Assembly (NCBI GenBank): GCA_036380875.1 | Contig: DASVDX010000041.1 | Coordinates: 1 to 64,000 of the forward strand | Reading direction: 5' to 3' | Length of the DNA: 64,000 nucleotides | Origin: ZC4RG17 sp036380875 | GTDB lineage: Bacteria > Actinomycetota > Acidimicrobiia > Spongiisociales > ZC4RG35 | Shown: positions 7,732-15,129 of the stretch, in pieces | Layout: every line of letters starts with the position of its first letter | How positions within the stretch are numbered: position 1 is the stretch's first letter | Notes under the pieces: model-generated | Told to the model about the DNA's origin: nothing | What the model saw: only the letters and a program-made list of their open reading frames with translations | Database searches by the model: none | Program-made: the position numbers and the translations under genes

Positions 7732-8223
7732 TCAGGACTTGTAGACCACCCGCTCGCCCTGACCTGGCTTCCAAACGGTGATCTTCAGCTGGTTGCCTTC
7801 TAGCTCTATCGACGAGGCGCCCTCGAGGTCGGCGACGTAGAACGGGTCGAACTCCCGGCCCCTCAGATCGAACCCCGACTCGGCGAACAGGTCCTCGACG
7901 AACCTCTGATGGAAGTCCTTCTCCTCGAGGTCCACCGCCGAACCCCACAGCTTGGCGTCGCCGTCGCCCACGTAAGGGTCCTCGGTCGCCGTGTGGAGGC
8001 AGAAACGTGGGTCTCTGGCGAGGTCCTGGAACTTGGTCGTGCCGGGCATGCCGACCATCACGAGGTGGCCGTCGAATATGCGCGGCTCCATCGGGCTGAT
8101 ACGCGGAAATCCGTCGGATCGCAACGTGGCGAGAAGGCACAGGTTCTTGGTGGCGCGGTGACGGCGCTCGAAGACCTCGGCGACGTGGGGTGCCTCGGCG
8201 ACGAAATGGCTCCAGGACAACAT
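7732..8223 (-). CDS. PPOX-class flavin/F420-binding protein
   Basis: A 163-residue split barrel with LCLLATLRSDGFPRISPMEP, LVMVGMPGTTKFQDLARDPR and FCLHTATEDPYVGDGDAKLW, the usual strand-loop-strand and basic cofactor-binding pattern of the pyridoxamine-phosphate-oxidase superfamily. It is upstream of and parallel to a second member at 7227, but the two are too different for a recent duplication. Its role is unassigned; cytoplasmic. Confidence 0.82.
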   Translation of the reverse strand: MLSWSHFVAEAPHVAEVFERRHRATKNLCLLATLRSDGFPRISPMEPRIFDGHLVMVGMPGTTKFQDLARDPRFCLHTATEDPYVGDGDAKLWGSAVDLEEKDFHQRFVEDLFAESGFDLRGREFDPFYVADLEGASSIELEGNQLKITVWKPGQGERVVYKS

Positions 8224-8257
8224 CTGCCAGAAGCTAACCGAGGATGTCCGCGCGCGC

Positions 8258-8851
8258 TCAGTAGTCCTTCTGTTTCATCACAAGGTCGACTGCGAGCGCG
8301 GCGGCGATCGCCAGCGTGCGAAGCGGCTCGACCGCCGCAGGGGTGAGGTGGACGACATACGTGTCGGCGTCGGTGAACACCTCGGTGGCGATACCTCGCC
8401 ATTTCTTGGCGACGCGCGCGACCTCGTTCGCCGAGGCGTCGAAGACGGCGAAGTCCTTGGCGCGCCAGTTCTCGGCTCGCACCTCGCCGATCTGGCTGCC
8501 GGAGAAGTCGAGGAGCGTGAATCGAGCCTTGCCCATGCGAATCCGCTTGTAGATGGATCCCACCGGGCTGCCGTCCGCTCGGGCAACCGATAGGCGGGTC
8601 GTGAACCATGGCTTGCGGATCGACAACACTGCAGCACCCGTGGCATCGAGCACCTTCAGCGTCACCGGGAGGACCACGTCGAGATCGGTGCCGATGCGGG
8701 CCAGGAGAGTCAGGAACGACTGCTGATCTTGTTCGATGACACCGATCTGGGTACCGGCGCCGTCGAAGACCTTGTACTGGTTGCGCAGTTCGAAGAGCTT
8801 CCGCCGCTGCTCGACGACGAGGGTCGAAACTTGGAGTAGAGAGGTGGTCAT
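8258..8851 (-). CDS. Phospholipid scramblase-related / LURP-one-like protein
   Basis: A 197-residue beta-rich protein with the scramblase/LOR pattern: repeated strand units such as YKVFDGAGTQIGVIEQ, LKVLDATGAAVLSIRKP, FTLLDFSGSQIGEVR and FAVFDASANEVARVAKKW, and a C-terminal hydrophobic helix (LAIAAALAVDLVM). Bacterial members have no proven biochemical role. Start ATG 8851 is preferred over GTG 8857. It stands alone, divergent from azlC. Confidence 0.8.
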   Translation of the reverse strand: MTTSLLQVSTLVVEQRRKLFELRNQYKVFDGAGTQIGVIEQDQQSFLTLLARIGTDLDVVLPVTLKVLDATGAAVLSIRKPWFTTRLSVARADGSPVGSIYKRIRMGKARFTLLDFSGSQIGEVRAENWRAKDFAVFDASANEVARVAKKWRGIATEVFTDADTYVVHLTPAAVEPLRTLAIAAALAVDLVMKQKDY

Positions 8852-8958
8852 CGGCACGACGGTATTCGCCGGCGGGGAGAATCCGAAGGACGGAAAGTCG
8901 GTCGAGTCGGGTCCGGGACGTCGGTAACTTCGCGGATGCTCCCTGTCGATCGGCCGTC

Positions 8959-9606
8959 ATGACTGACCGCTCGGGTTTGGAAACCGCCTCGCTGGTTCCG
9001 GTGGTGCTCGCCATCGGTGTCTTCGGCGTGATCTACGGAGCTGCGGCGAGTGGCGTGATCGGCCCGGTACCGGCCATCGTCAGCTCTCTGATCGTCTTCT
9101 CCGGCGCCGCCCAGTTCTCCTTGGTCGGGTTGCTCGCCTCAGGCGCGAGCGGGCTGGCGGTGCTGACCGTGGTCGCGATCCTGGCCCTGCGTCACCTCCC
9201 GCTCGGAGCCCTGCTCCGTCCACGTCTGCAGGGCGGCCTCGCCGCCCGGATGGGACGGGCCTGGTTCCTGATCGACGAGACGGCGGGCCTGGCCATCGCC
9301 AGCGGAGGCTCCGCGGGCCGAACACTGCTCGTCGCCGGCGCCTTCTCCTATCTGGCCTGGGTCGCCGGGACCGTGCTCGGAGTGATGGGGGCGGACCTCG
9401 GAAACCTGGAGTCCCTGGCCGAGGTGGTGTTCCCCGTTCTGTTCGTGGCGCTCGCCGCCTTGACGGCCCGCCGTCGTTCGGACACCGTCCGCGCCGTCGT
9501 TGCCGGGGCCGTGTCCCTCGCGCTTCTGACGGCATGGCCGGGAGCCGGCGCCCTCGGGTGTATGGCGGTGGCCGCCGCGGTCTGCTTGCCGGGGAGACCC
9601 GAGTGA
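8959..9606 (+). CDS. azlC: AzlC-family branched-chain amino acid exporter, large subunit
   Basis: A 215-residue membrane protein with about six helices. The AzlC signature FGVIYGAAASGVIGP and SLIVFSGAAQFSLVGLLASG is near residues 22-60, and LRHLPLGALLRP follows. AzlC works with the small subunit AzlD to export branched-chain amino acids or analogues. The downstream gene overlaps its stop by four bases (GTGA), and together they form the expected pair. Confidence 0.9.
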   Translation: MTDRSGLETASLVPVVLAIGVFGVIYGAAASGVIGPVPAIVSSLIVFSGAAQFSLVGLLASGASGLAVLTVVAILALRHLPLGALLRPRLQGGLAARMGRAWFLIDETAGLAIASGGSAGRTLLVAGAFSYLAWVAGTVLGVMGADLGNLESLAEVVFPVLFVALAALTARRRSDTVRAVVAGAVSLALLTAWPGAGALGCMAVAAAVCLPGRPE

Positions 9607-9905
9607 GCATCTGGCTGCTTCTCGTGCTGGCAGCCCTGATCACGTACTCCTCGCGGGTGGCGACCACGGCCGTGCTGCCGGCGCCGGAGGGCCGGCTGGG
9701 TGTGATCATCGAACGGCTCCCCGCTCCGCTGTTCGCGGCATTGGCGGCAGTGGCACTCACGGATTCGGCCGCCGGCATCGACGACTGGCCGGTGCTGGCG
9801 GCGGTGGCAGGCGCCCTGGCGGCGGTCAGGACACGGTCGATGTTCCTGATTCTCGCCGCCGGGCTGGTGTCCTACGGGCTCGTCGGCTGGATGGTCGGCT
9901 TCTGA
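9603..9905 (+). CDS. azlD: AzlD-family branched-chain amino acid exporter, small subunit
   Basis: A 100-residue protein with three or four membrane helices (IWLLLVLAALITYSSR, the middle LFAALAAVALTDSAAG and the C-terminal LILAAGLVSYGLVGWMVGF). The length and position right after azlC are typical. It starts at GTG 9603, overlapping the azlC stop by four bases, so translation is coupled. It converges with the PspC gene ending at 9907. Confidence 0.88.
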   Translation: MSIWLLLVLAALITYSSRVATTAVLPAPEGRLGVIIERLPAPLFAALAAVALTDSAAGIDDWPVLAAVAGALAAVRTRSMFLILAAGLVSYGLVGWMVGF

Positions 9906-9906
9906 G

Positions 9907-10140
9907 TCAGCTGCCGACCATCCGCTCGGCGGCCGAATGCTCCTGGCCCTCTTCTGGGATGAGCAGCCAGGCGGCCAGGTAGATGAGGACCCCCAGGCCA
10001 CCGAAGAACAGCGACACGACGAAGGCGAGCCGTACCAGGGTGACATCGACCCCGAACTGGCGGGCGAGGGCGGCGGCCACGCCGGCGATCATCCTTCCCG
10101 AGCGGGGCCGCACGATGCGGGAGTGGTTGTTGTGTGTCAT
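9907..10140 (-). CDS. PspC-domain membrane protein
   Basis: A 77-residue protein made almost entirely of one PspC domain: RSGRMIAGVAAALARQFGVD, VTLVRLAFVVSLFFGGLGVL and IYLAAWLLIPEEG. PspC domains sit in the inner membrane and, in the phage-shock system, sense envelope stress. In actinomycetes short copies also occur next to sensor kinases. Here it lies after the anti-sigma antagonist genes but is separated from them by about 100 bases with a hairpin, so it is probably its own unit. Confidence 0.85.
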   Translation of the reverse strand: MTHNNHSRIVRPRSGRMIAGVAAALARQFGVDVTLVRLAFVVSLFFGGLGVLIYLAAWLLIPEEGQEHSAAERMVGS

Positions 10141-10198
10141 GTCGCCATCATGGGATCCGCCGGCCACGGGCACCATCGGTGATCCCCCTGGCACGTCC

Positions 10199-10217
10199 CT
10201 GAGGGGACTGCCCTCAG
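10199..10217 (-). terminator. Hairpin after the STAS/SpoIIE operon
   Basis: CTGAGGG-GACTG-CCCTCAG is a perfect 7-bp stem with a 5-base loop, placed 28 bases past the last gene of the minus-strand STAS operon. There is no T-run, so factor-independent termination is uncertain; in this GC-rich genome such bare stems may still mark transcript ends. Confidence 0.4.
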
Positions 10218-10244
10218 CTCCGGGGACCGATGCTGGGTCCCGGA

Positions 10245-10595
10245 TCAAACGCCCGCCAGCGCGGCGGCTTCGTCGTCGTAGAGAGCGATCGCCTCGTCGA
10301 GGCGGGTGAGCCCGAAGATCTGGCGATAGTGGTCGCTGAGCCCGTACGCCATGAGTTTCTGACCGTGTCTCTGTGCTCGGATCAGCATGGTGACGAGCAA
10401 ACCGATCCCGGAGCTGTTCATGTAGTCGAGGCCCGTGAAGTTGAGGATCACGACCTTGCCGCCCTCGGCACCGGTTCGTGCGTATGCCTCTGCAAGTGCC
10501 TCTTCGGATGCACCGGTCAACTCGCCGGTGATGTCGATCACGCTGACCGAGTCGGCCACCTTTCGAACCTGCATCGCTGCCTGTGTCTCCGACAT
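10245..10595 (-). CDS. STAS-domain anti-sigma factor antagonist
   Basis: A 116-residue STAS domain (SpoIIAA/RsbV type). It has the strand VIDITGELT, then VVILNFTGLDYMNSSGIGLL, where one of S61/S62 is the expected phospho-acceptor, and DHYRQIFGLTRLDEAIALYD at the end. Unphosphorylated antagonists bind the anti-sigma kinase and free the sigma factor. ATG 10595 has AAGGAG at good spacing. It is the third gene of an operon with another STAS protein and a SpoIIE/kinase fusion, which supplies both opposing enzymes. Confidence 0.92.
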   Translation of the reverse strand: MSETQAAMQVRKVADSVSVIDITGELTGASEEALAEAYARTGAEGGKVVILNFTGLDYMNSSGIGLLVTMLIRAQRHGQKLMAYGLSDHYRQIFGLTRLDEAIALYDDEAAALAGV

Positions 10596-10606
10596 GCGTG
10601 TCTCCT

Positions 10607-10960
10607 TCACACCGGGGCTGCCCGTAGCGCCGAGGCCTTGTCCGGGTAGATGCCGACGAAGTCGGACAATCGAGTGATCTGGAAGATCTGGCGGTAGTGG
10701 TCGGTCAGACCGAATGCCACGACCTCGACGTTCGCCGCCCTGGCCCGGGCCAGGAGGGAAACGATCAGGGCGATCCCGGTCGAATTGATGTAGTCGACCT
10801 TCCCGAAATCGAGCACCACGCCCCGTAGGCCGGTGTCGGCGACCGCGTTCTGCACTTCTTCCATCTTGGAAGCGGCGCCGGCGTTGACGTCACCCGTCAT
10901 CGTCACCAGCAGTCGCCCATCCTCGACTCGGGTAGTGACGTCGAATCGGTTTTCGGTCAC
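10607..10960 (-). CDS. STAS-domain anti-sigma factor antagonist
   Basis: A 117-residue STAS domain. The acceptor loop is VVLDFGKVDYINSTGIALIV, with S60 in the phosphorylation position, and the ending DHYRQIFQITRLSDFVGIY closely resembles the next gene. The pair therefore arose by duplication or serves parallel switches. It starts with GTG 10960 overlapping the stop of the SpoIIE-type gene (GTGA), so the two are translationally coupled. It is probably phosphorylated by the kinase domain and dephosphorylated by the PP2C domain of that upstream protein. Confidence 0.92.
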   Translation of the reverse strand: MTENRFDVTTRVEDGRLLVTMTGDVNAGAASKMEEVQNAVADTGLRGVVLDFGKVDYINSTGIALIVSLLARARAANVEVVAFGLTDHYRQIFQITRLSDFVGIYPDKASALRAAPV

Positions 10961-12528
10961 TCCCGGCCTCCTTCCAGGTACATGACGAGCTCCACGGTGT
11001 GGAGGCCGTCGACGGTGTTCTCGCTCACCTCGTCGACCATGCTCTCGATCAGGAACAGCCCCCATCCCCTGGGTGACTGATCGCCTGCGAGCTTGGCTTC
11101 GATGTCCGGGGTGGCGACGCCCGCTCCTTCAGGTCGCCCCGAGCCGCGGTCGCTTATCCGGATCCGCAAAGCGCTCGGGTCGAGAGCCACGGAAACGGTG
11201 ACGGGAAGCGCCGGATCGTTCTTGTTGCCGTGCTCGATGGCGTTCATCGTCGCCTCGCCGACGGCGGTCTTCAGCCGCTCGATCCGCTCTTCCGGCAGAC
11301 CGATGGAAGCCACCGCTTCCTCGACCAGATCGATCGCCTGCCGCTCGTTGCCTTCCTGGCTTTCGATCTCGAACTCGGTGATGATCCGATCTGTCATGAA
11401 GGCGGCGGCTGCCTCCTGAGCGGTCGAGGTGCGGCGCAGGACAACGAGGGTGACGTCGTCCTCCTGCTCGTAGCCAGGTCCGGTGAAGTCCTCCAGTTCG
11501 TCCAGGATGCGCTCCACCAGGTCGGGTGCATGGCCGTGGGCGCCCATCAGTCCCATCAGTCCGGCGAACCCGAACATCTCGCCGTTGGGCCCGTGCGCCT
11601 CGGCCACGCCGTCGGAGTGGATCAGGATCGTGTCGCCGTGGGCCACCTTGGCTTCCTTGACCTCGTAGGTCATGCCAGGCATCAGACCGAGCGGCATGCC
11701 CGTGGCGCGGAGTTCCTCGACCCCCGTCTCGGTGCGGACGTAGGGGAGGTTGTGGCCGGCGTTGGCATAGCGAATCAACCCGGTGTGGGTGTCGATGACC
11801 GCGTAGAAGCAGGTCACGAACATGTTGGGCGGGATGTCGACGTGGAGCGAGTCGTTGACCTCTTCCAGCACCCGCCCGGGATCGTCGAATCTCCGCGCCG
11901 CAGCGCGCAGCATGGTCCGGCACGTCGCCATGACCAGAGCCGCGGGGACTCCCTTGTCGGTGACGTCGCCCTCGACGACGCCGATCCGCCCCTCGCCCAA
12001 GTCGATGAAGTCGTAGAAGTCGCCGCCGACCTCCCGCGCCGGGCGGTAGAACGCGTCCACCGTCCACCCGCGGATCTGCGGAAGTTCCTTGGGAAGCAAC
12101 GTCTGCTGGATCAGGCGGGCGACCCGCAGCTCCTGGGCGATGCGCTCCCGCTGCTGCGCTTCGAGCTCCTGTTCTCGGACTAGTTGGGCGACCCGCACCG
12201 CCGGAGCGGCCTGTGACGCCAGGGCGTCGAGCAGCTTGCGATCGTCGGTCGAATAGTCACGTTCGGAGAGTCGGGGACCGAGGTTGAGGATCCCGACCAG
12301 TTCACCCTGGGTGACGAGGGGCACCAGGAGCTCGATGTTGGCCGCCTTCATCTCCTCGAGCGCCGGAGATTCCACCTCGATCTTTTCGACCTCGATGGGA
12401 CGGGCCAGCTTCTGCAGATAGTCGAGGAGCGGGTCATCGGGAGCGATCGGCACCGGCTCGACGATCTCGACGTCGACGGGTGGAGCCACGTCGTTCACTT
12501 GCTTGGATTTCCGCCGCCACAACGCCAT
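10957..12528 (-). CDS. GAF-SpoIIE phosphatase fused to an anti-sigma kinase domain
   Basis: A 523-residue protein. Residues about 45-115 are a short GAF-like domain (LLVPLVTQGELVGILNLG) and 115-145 a coiled linker (REQELEAQQRERIAQELRVA). Residues 148-345 are a SpoIIE/PP2C phosphatase with metal-binding aspartates in GGDFYD (D170) and EGDVTDKG (D188, D191). Residues 375-515 are an RsbW-type GHKL ATPase (AVGEATMNAIEHGNKN and PRGWGLFLIESMVDEV). It thus carries the phosphatase and kinase of a partner-switching module in one chain, next to two STAS substrates; no sigma factor is adjacent. The start has GGAGGAGA upstream, and a 19-bp motif lies 47 bases ahead. Confidence 0.93.
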   Translation of the reverse strand: MALWRRKSKQVNDVAPPVDVEIVEPVPIAPDDPLLDYLQKLARPIEVEKIEVESPALEEMKAANIELLVPLVTQGELVGILNLGPRLSERDYSTDDRKLLDALASQAAPAVRVAQLVREQELEAQQRERIAQELRVARLIQQTLLPKELPQIRGWTVDAFYRPAREVGGDFYDFIDLGEGRIGVVEGDVTDKGVPAALVMATCRTMLRAAARRFDDPGRVLEEVNDSLHVDIPPNMFVTCFYAVIDTHTGLIRYANAGHNLPYVRTETGVEELRATGMPLGLMPGMTYEVKEAKVAHGDTILIHSDGVAEAHGPNGEMFGFAGLMGLMGAHGHAPDLVERILDELEDFTGPGYEQEDDVTLVVLRRTSTAQEAAAAFMTDRIITEFEIESQEGNERQAIDLVEEAVASIGLPEERIERLKTAVGEATMNAIEHGNKNDPALPVTVSVALDPSALRIRISDRGSGRPEGAGVATPDIEAKLAGDQSPRGWGLFLIESMVDEVSENTVDGLHTVELVMYLEGGRE

Positions 12529-12575
12529 CGGCGGGTCTCCTCCCTGTGCTTCACCCCAGTTGTACTGGTGCCGGC

Positions 12576-12594
12576 GTTCCCGCAGCGTTACGAA
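12576..12594 (-). promoter_or_regulatory. Copy 1 of the shared 19-bp motif
   Basis: Read on the minus strand: TTCGTAACGCTGCGGGAAC. It ends 47 bases before the ATG of the SpoIIE/kinase gene. It agrees with copies at 13119-13137, 13192-13210 and 21178-21196 (general form NTCRTAACGSTGYSG, then usually GAAC). Probably a promoter element or operator shared by this island. Confidence 0.5.
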
Positions 12595-13073
12595 GGGGGC
12601 ACTTTGGCAGGTTCCATCAGCGCCGCAACTGCCGCCCAGAGGACGACGAGCGGCAATGTGAGGTTCGTGGCAGCCAGCACCGCCTCGATACCCCGCAAGC
12701 GACGAGACAGGAGATCGTGACTGATGGGCTCGGCCGCCGACCCTGCCAGAAACAGGGCACTGAGCACCACGAGCCGCGCCTTCGCCTTGCGGCCCTCGTT
12801 CCCCGTGTGGCCTACAGCCGTCTGGGCACGCCACAGAGCGACGAGCATCGGCCACGGGGCGGCCAAGGCTGCGCCCAGTCCGATGGCCACGTCCACCGGG
12901 ACCGGAAGTGACGTCCTGATCCCCAGCGCTTCGGCCCGGCGGCCTCGAAGGACCGACACCACGGTTCCTGCCACGCCGGTGGCGACGTACGCCCGGGAAG
13001 CCGCCCGGGCCCAGTTGGCCGCTCGACCTGCAGCCGGGACCGCCAGGGTGAGCTCGAGTGGGTCGGACGCCAT
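12588..13073 (-). CDS. Membrane protein of unknown function
   Basis: A 161-residue protein with hydrophobic segments around residues 60-84 (PVDVAIGLGAALAAPWPMLV), 100-112 (LVVLSALFLAGSAAEP) and 134-153 (ATNLTLPLVVLWAAVAALM). No known motif is seen. ATG 13073 follows GAGAGGAA. It lies just upstream of the SpoIIE-type gene in the same direction and shares the 19-bp promoter motif, so joint regulation is likely though its job is unknown. Confidence 0.7.
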   Translation of the reverse strand: MASDPLELTLAVPAAGRAANWARAASRAYVATGVAGTVVSVLRGRRAEALGIRTSLPVPVDVAIGLGAALAAPWPMLVALWRAQTAVGHTGNEGRKAKARLVVLSALFLAGSAAEPISHDLLSRRLRGIEAVLAATNLTLPLVVLWAAVAALMEPAKVPPS

Positions 13074-13118
13074 CGGTGATTCCTCTCGACACGGGTCTGG
13101 TCGTTGTCGCGCGACCGA

Positions 13119-13137
13119 GTTCCGGCACCGTTACGAA
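13119..13137 (-). promoter_or_regulatory. Copy 2 of the shared 19-bp motif
   Basis: Minus strand TTCGTAACGGTGCCGGAAC, ending 45 bases before ATG 13073. It differs from copy 1 at only two positions and lies in the same divergent intergenic region as copy 3. Confidence 0.5.
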
Positions 13138-13191
13138 ACCTGGCGCCCAAGGATTGCGGGGACTCGTCCGATTAGCGTTGGCGAAGACGAC

Positions 13192-13210
13192 GTCATAACG
13201 CTGCCGTCAC
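13192..13210 (+). promoter_or_regulatory. Copy 3 of the shared 19-bp motif
   Basis: Plus strand GTCATAACGCTGCCGTCAC, ending 44 bases before ATG 13255 of the cNMP-binding gene. The TAACG core and the CTGCCG block are kept; the 3' end is weaker (GTCAC instead of GGAAC). Confidence 0.4.
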
Positions 13211-13254
13211 GACCGGTCCGGAGACTCGGGGGAGAACACCAGGGAGGAGACCGC

Positions 13255-14271
13255 ATGTCGACATTCCGTTCATCCATCACATCGGTGTCGTGGATCCCAT
13301 CGGAGGCCATCCCGACGGTCCTGATGAAGATCCCGGTGCTGTTGGGCATCGCCCACTACGACCCGGTACCTCCGGACCATCTCGAGGACCTCGAGAAGAT
13401 GCATGCCGAAGGGCGATTCCGTTTCGCCAATCAGCTCCGGGCCTGGATCGAGACCGACGGCGACCAGATCGTCGACTCCGGCTACGACGGCTGCGGGTTG
13501 ATCTCGAAGACGGTGGCCGACCTCAAGGTGACGTCCTTCGCTTTCAACCCGGTCGAGTACCCGCTGATTCAGAAGGCGCCCGAATACGGCGACGGATGGG
13601 TCCGATTCGCGCAGACCTACGGGGGACGAACCGGCGCACCCATGCCGCGCAAGATCAGCCGGCCACCGTTCGTCCAGGTCGTGGCGCCGGTGGTGTGGAC
13701 GACGCTCTCACTGACCCTCCACGCCGACGGCCGGGCCGAGTACGGCATCGTCGGAGCCAGCCCGTTCCCCCGCCACTGGTTCTACGACGACGACGGCAAC
13801 CTGGTGAAGAAGTCGGGGATCGCCGACTACAAAAACTGGGCCGACTCGATGGAGGAGTCGAACTCTCCGTGGGGGGAGAAAGAGCACGAGCTGCTCGTTT
13901 CCGACGCCGAGAGCCAACTCGAGCGGCAGATGTCGGCGACCATCATGCAGCAGGGCAAACGTCCCGAGTTCCGACGGCTCGACCCGGGTCAGACGCTGAC
14001 CGAGGAAGGCGCCGAAGGCTCCGAGCTGTACCTCGTCCTGGACGGCATGCTGACTGTCGAGGTGGGCGGTGATCCCATCGCAGAGGTGGGCCCCGGTTCC
14101 ATCCTCGGAGAGCGAGCGATCGTCGAAGGCGGACGGCGCACGGCAACACTTCGCGCCGCCACGCCCGTCCGGATCGCCGTGGCCCAGGCCGACCAAGTCG
14201 ACCGGGAGGCCTTGGCCGAGCTGGCCAGCACCCGCCGGCGGGAGGAGCAGACGTCACCTGCCGAAGCCTGA
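13255..14271 (+). CDS. Cyclic-nucleotide-binding-domain protein
   Basis: A 338-residue protein. Residues about 235-330 form a cyclic-nucleotide-binding (CAP effector-type) barrel: LDPGQTLTEEGAEGSELYLV, LDGMLTVEVGGDPIAEVGPG and SILGERAIVEGGRRTATLRA. The last of these holds the phosphate-binding cassette with Glu and Arg (GERAIVEGGRRT). The first 220 residues are of unrecognised type, with HWFYDDDGNLVKKSGIADYK near residue 178. There is no DNA-binding domain, so binding a cyclic nucleotide probably alters the N-terminal part. AGGGAGGAG precedes ATG 13255. It is first in a run with an MBL enzyme and a cyclase, which suggests one pathway. Confidence 0.85.
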   Translation: MSTFRSSITSVSWIPSEAIPTVLMKIPVLLGIAHYDPVPPDHLEDLEKMHAEGRFRFANQLRAWIETDGDQIVDSGYDGCGLISKTVADLKVTSFAFNPVEYPLIQKAPEYGDGWVRFAQTYGGRTGAPMPRKISRPPFVQVVAPVVWTTLSLTLHADGRAEYGIVGASPFPRHWFYDDDGNLVKKSGIADYKNWADSMEESNSPWGEKEHELLVSDAESQLERQMSATIMQQGKRPEFRRLDPGQTLTEEGAEGSELYLVLDGMLTVEVGGDPIAEVGPGSILGERAIVEGGRRTATLRAATPVRIAVAQADQVDREALAELASTRRREEQTSPAEA

Positions 14272-14280
14272 GGCGGGGCC

Positions 14281-15129
14281 ATGCGGGTGTACATATGCGG
14301 GGTTCGGGGTTCGACCCCCGCCTCGGGTCTCGAGTTCTGCCGCTATGGCGGCCACACGGCATCGATCGCCATCGGTGACGCCGACGGGCCGCCCCGGCTG
14401 ATCATCGACGCCGGCACCGGGATTCGCCAGGTCACCGACCTCCTGCGAGGTCAGCCGTTCCATGGCTCGATCCTGCTCAGCCACCTCCACTGGGACCACT
14501 TGCAGGGCCTGCCCTTCTTCTCGGCGGGTGACCGGCCCGACGCTCGAGTCGACGTCTACGTCCCCCAACAGCCCGGTGCCGCGGCGGACAACCTCGCCGA
14601 CATGATGGCCCCGCCACACTTCCCGATCACCCCGGCAGACCTCCACGGGCAGTGGACCTTCACTCATATCGCCGAGGGCACCCGCGAGATCGACGGATTC
14701 GTCGTCACGGCGCGCGAGATCCCCCACAAGGGAGGCCGCACGTTCGGCTACCGGGTCGAGAACGGGTCTGGTGCCGCCGTATATCTCTCCGATCACGGCC
14801 CGATCGAGTTGGGGGCCGGACCGGCCGGCTTCGGGCCATATCACGAGGCCGCCTTGACGCTCGCCGACCGGGCCGACCTCCTCATCCACGACGCCCAGTA
14901 CGTGGAGGAGGAGTGGCCCATGCGCTCGCATTTCGGGCACTCCACGGACAGCTACGCCATCGGACTCGCCAAGGAGGCGCGTGTCCGGCGCTTGCTCATG
15001 TTCCATCACGAGCCGACCCGGACCGACGACACCCTCGACGCCATGGCGGCCGAATGGGCCAAGGAGGAAGCCGTCGAGGTGATACCGGCCCGAGAAGGAA
15101 CGATGTTCGATGTCCCCGACGATGTCTGA
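14281..15129 (+). CDS. MBL-fold hydrolase, possible cyclic-nucleotide phosphodiesterase
   Basis: A 282-residue enzyme with a full metal motif SHLHWDHLQGLPFF (residues about 67-80), a later IPHKGGRTFGYRV, the aspartate in YLSDHGPIE and LIHDAQY, and a final FHHEPTRTDD. This pattern belongs to the RNase Z/PqqB/class-II phosphodiesterase-like branch of the superfamily. Placement between a cNMP-binding protein and a cyclase suggests it destroys the cyclase product, but this is inference from neighbours. It starts 9 bases after the previous gene and its end overlaps the cyclase start by 20 bases. Confidence 0.85.
   Translation: MRVYICGVRGSTPASGLEFCRYGGHTASIAIGDADGPPRLIIDAGTGIRQVTDLLRGQPFHGSILLSHLHWDHLQGLPFFSAGDRPDARVDVYVPQQPGAAADNLADMMAPPHFPITPADLHGQWTFTHIAEGTREIDGFVVTAREIPHKGGRTFGYRVENGSGAAVYLSDHGPIELGAGPAGFGPYHEAALTLADRADLLIHDAQYVEEEWPMRSHFGHSTDSYAIGLAKEARVRRLLMFHHEPTRTDDTLDAMAAEWAKEEAVEVIPAREGTMFDVPDDV

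Noticed and set aside
12724..13254. N-terminal extension of the cNMP-binding protein
   Set aside because: It is antisense of the membrane protein at 12588-13073; ATG 13255 has AGGGAGGAG upstream.
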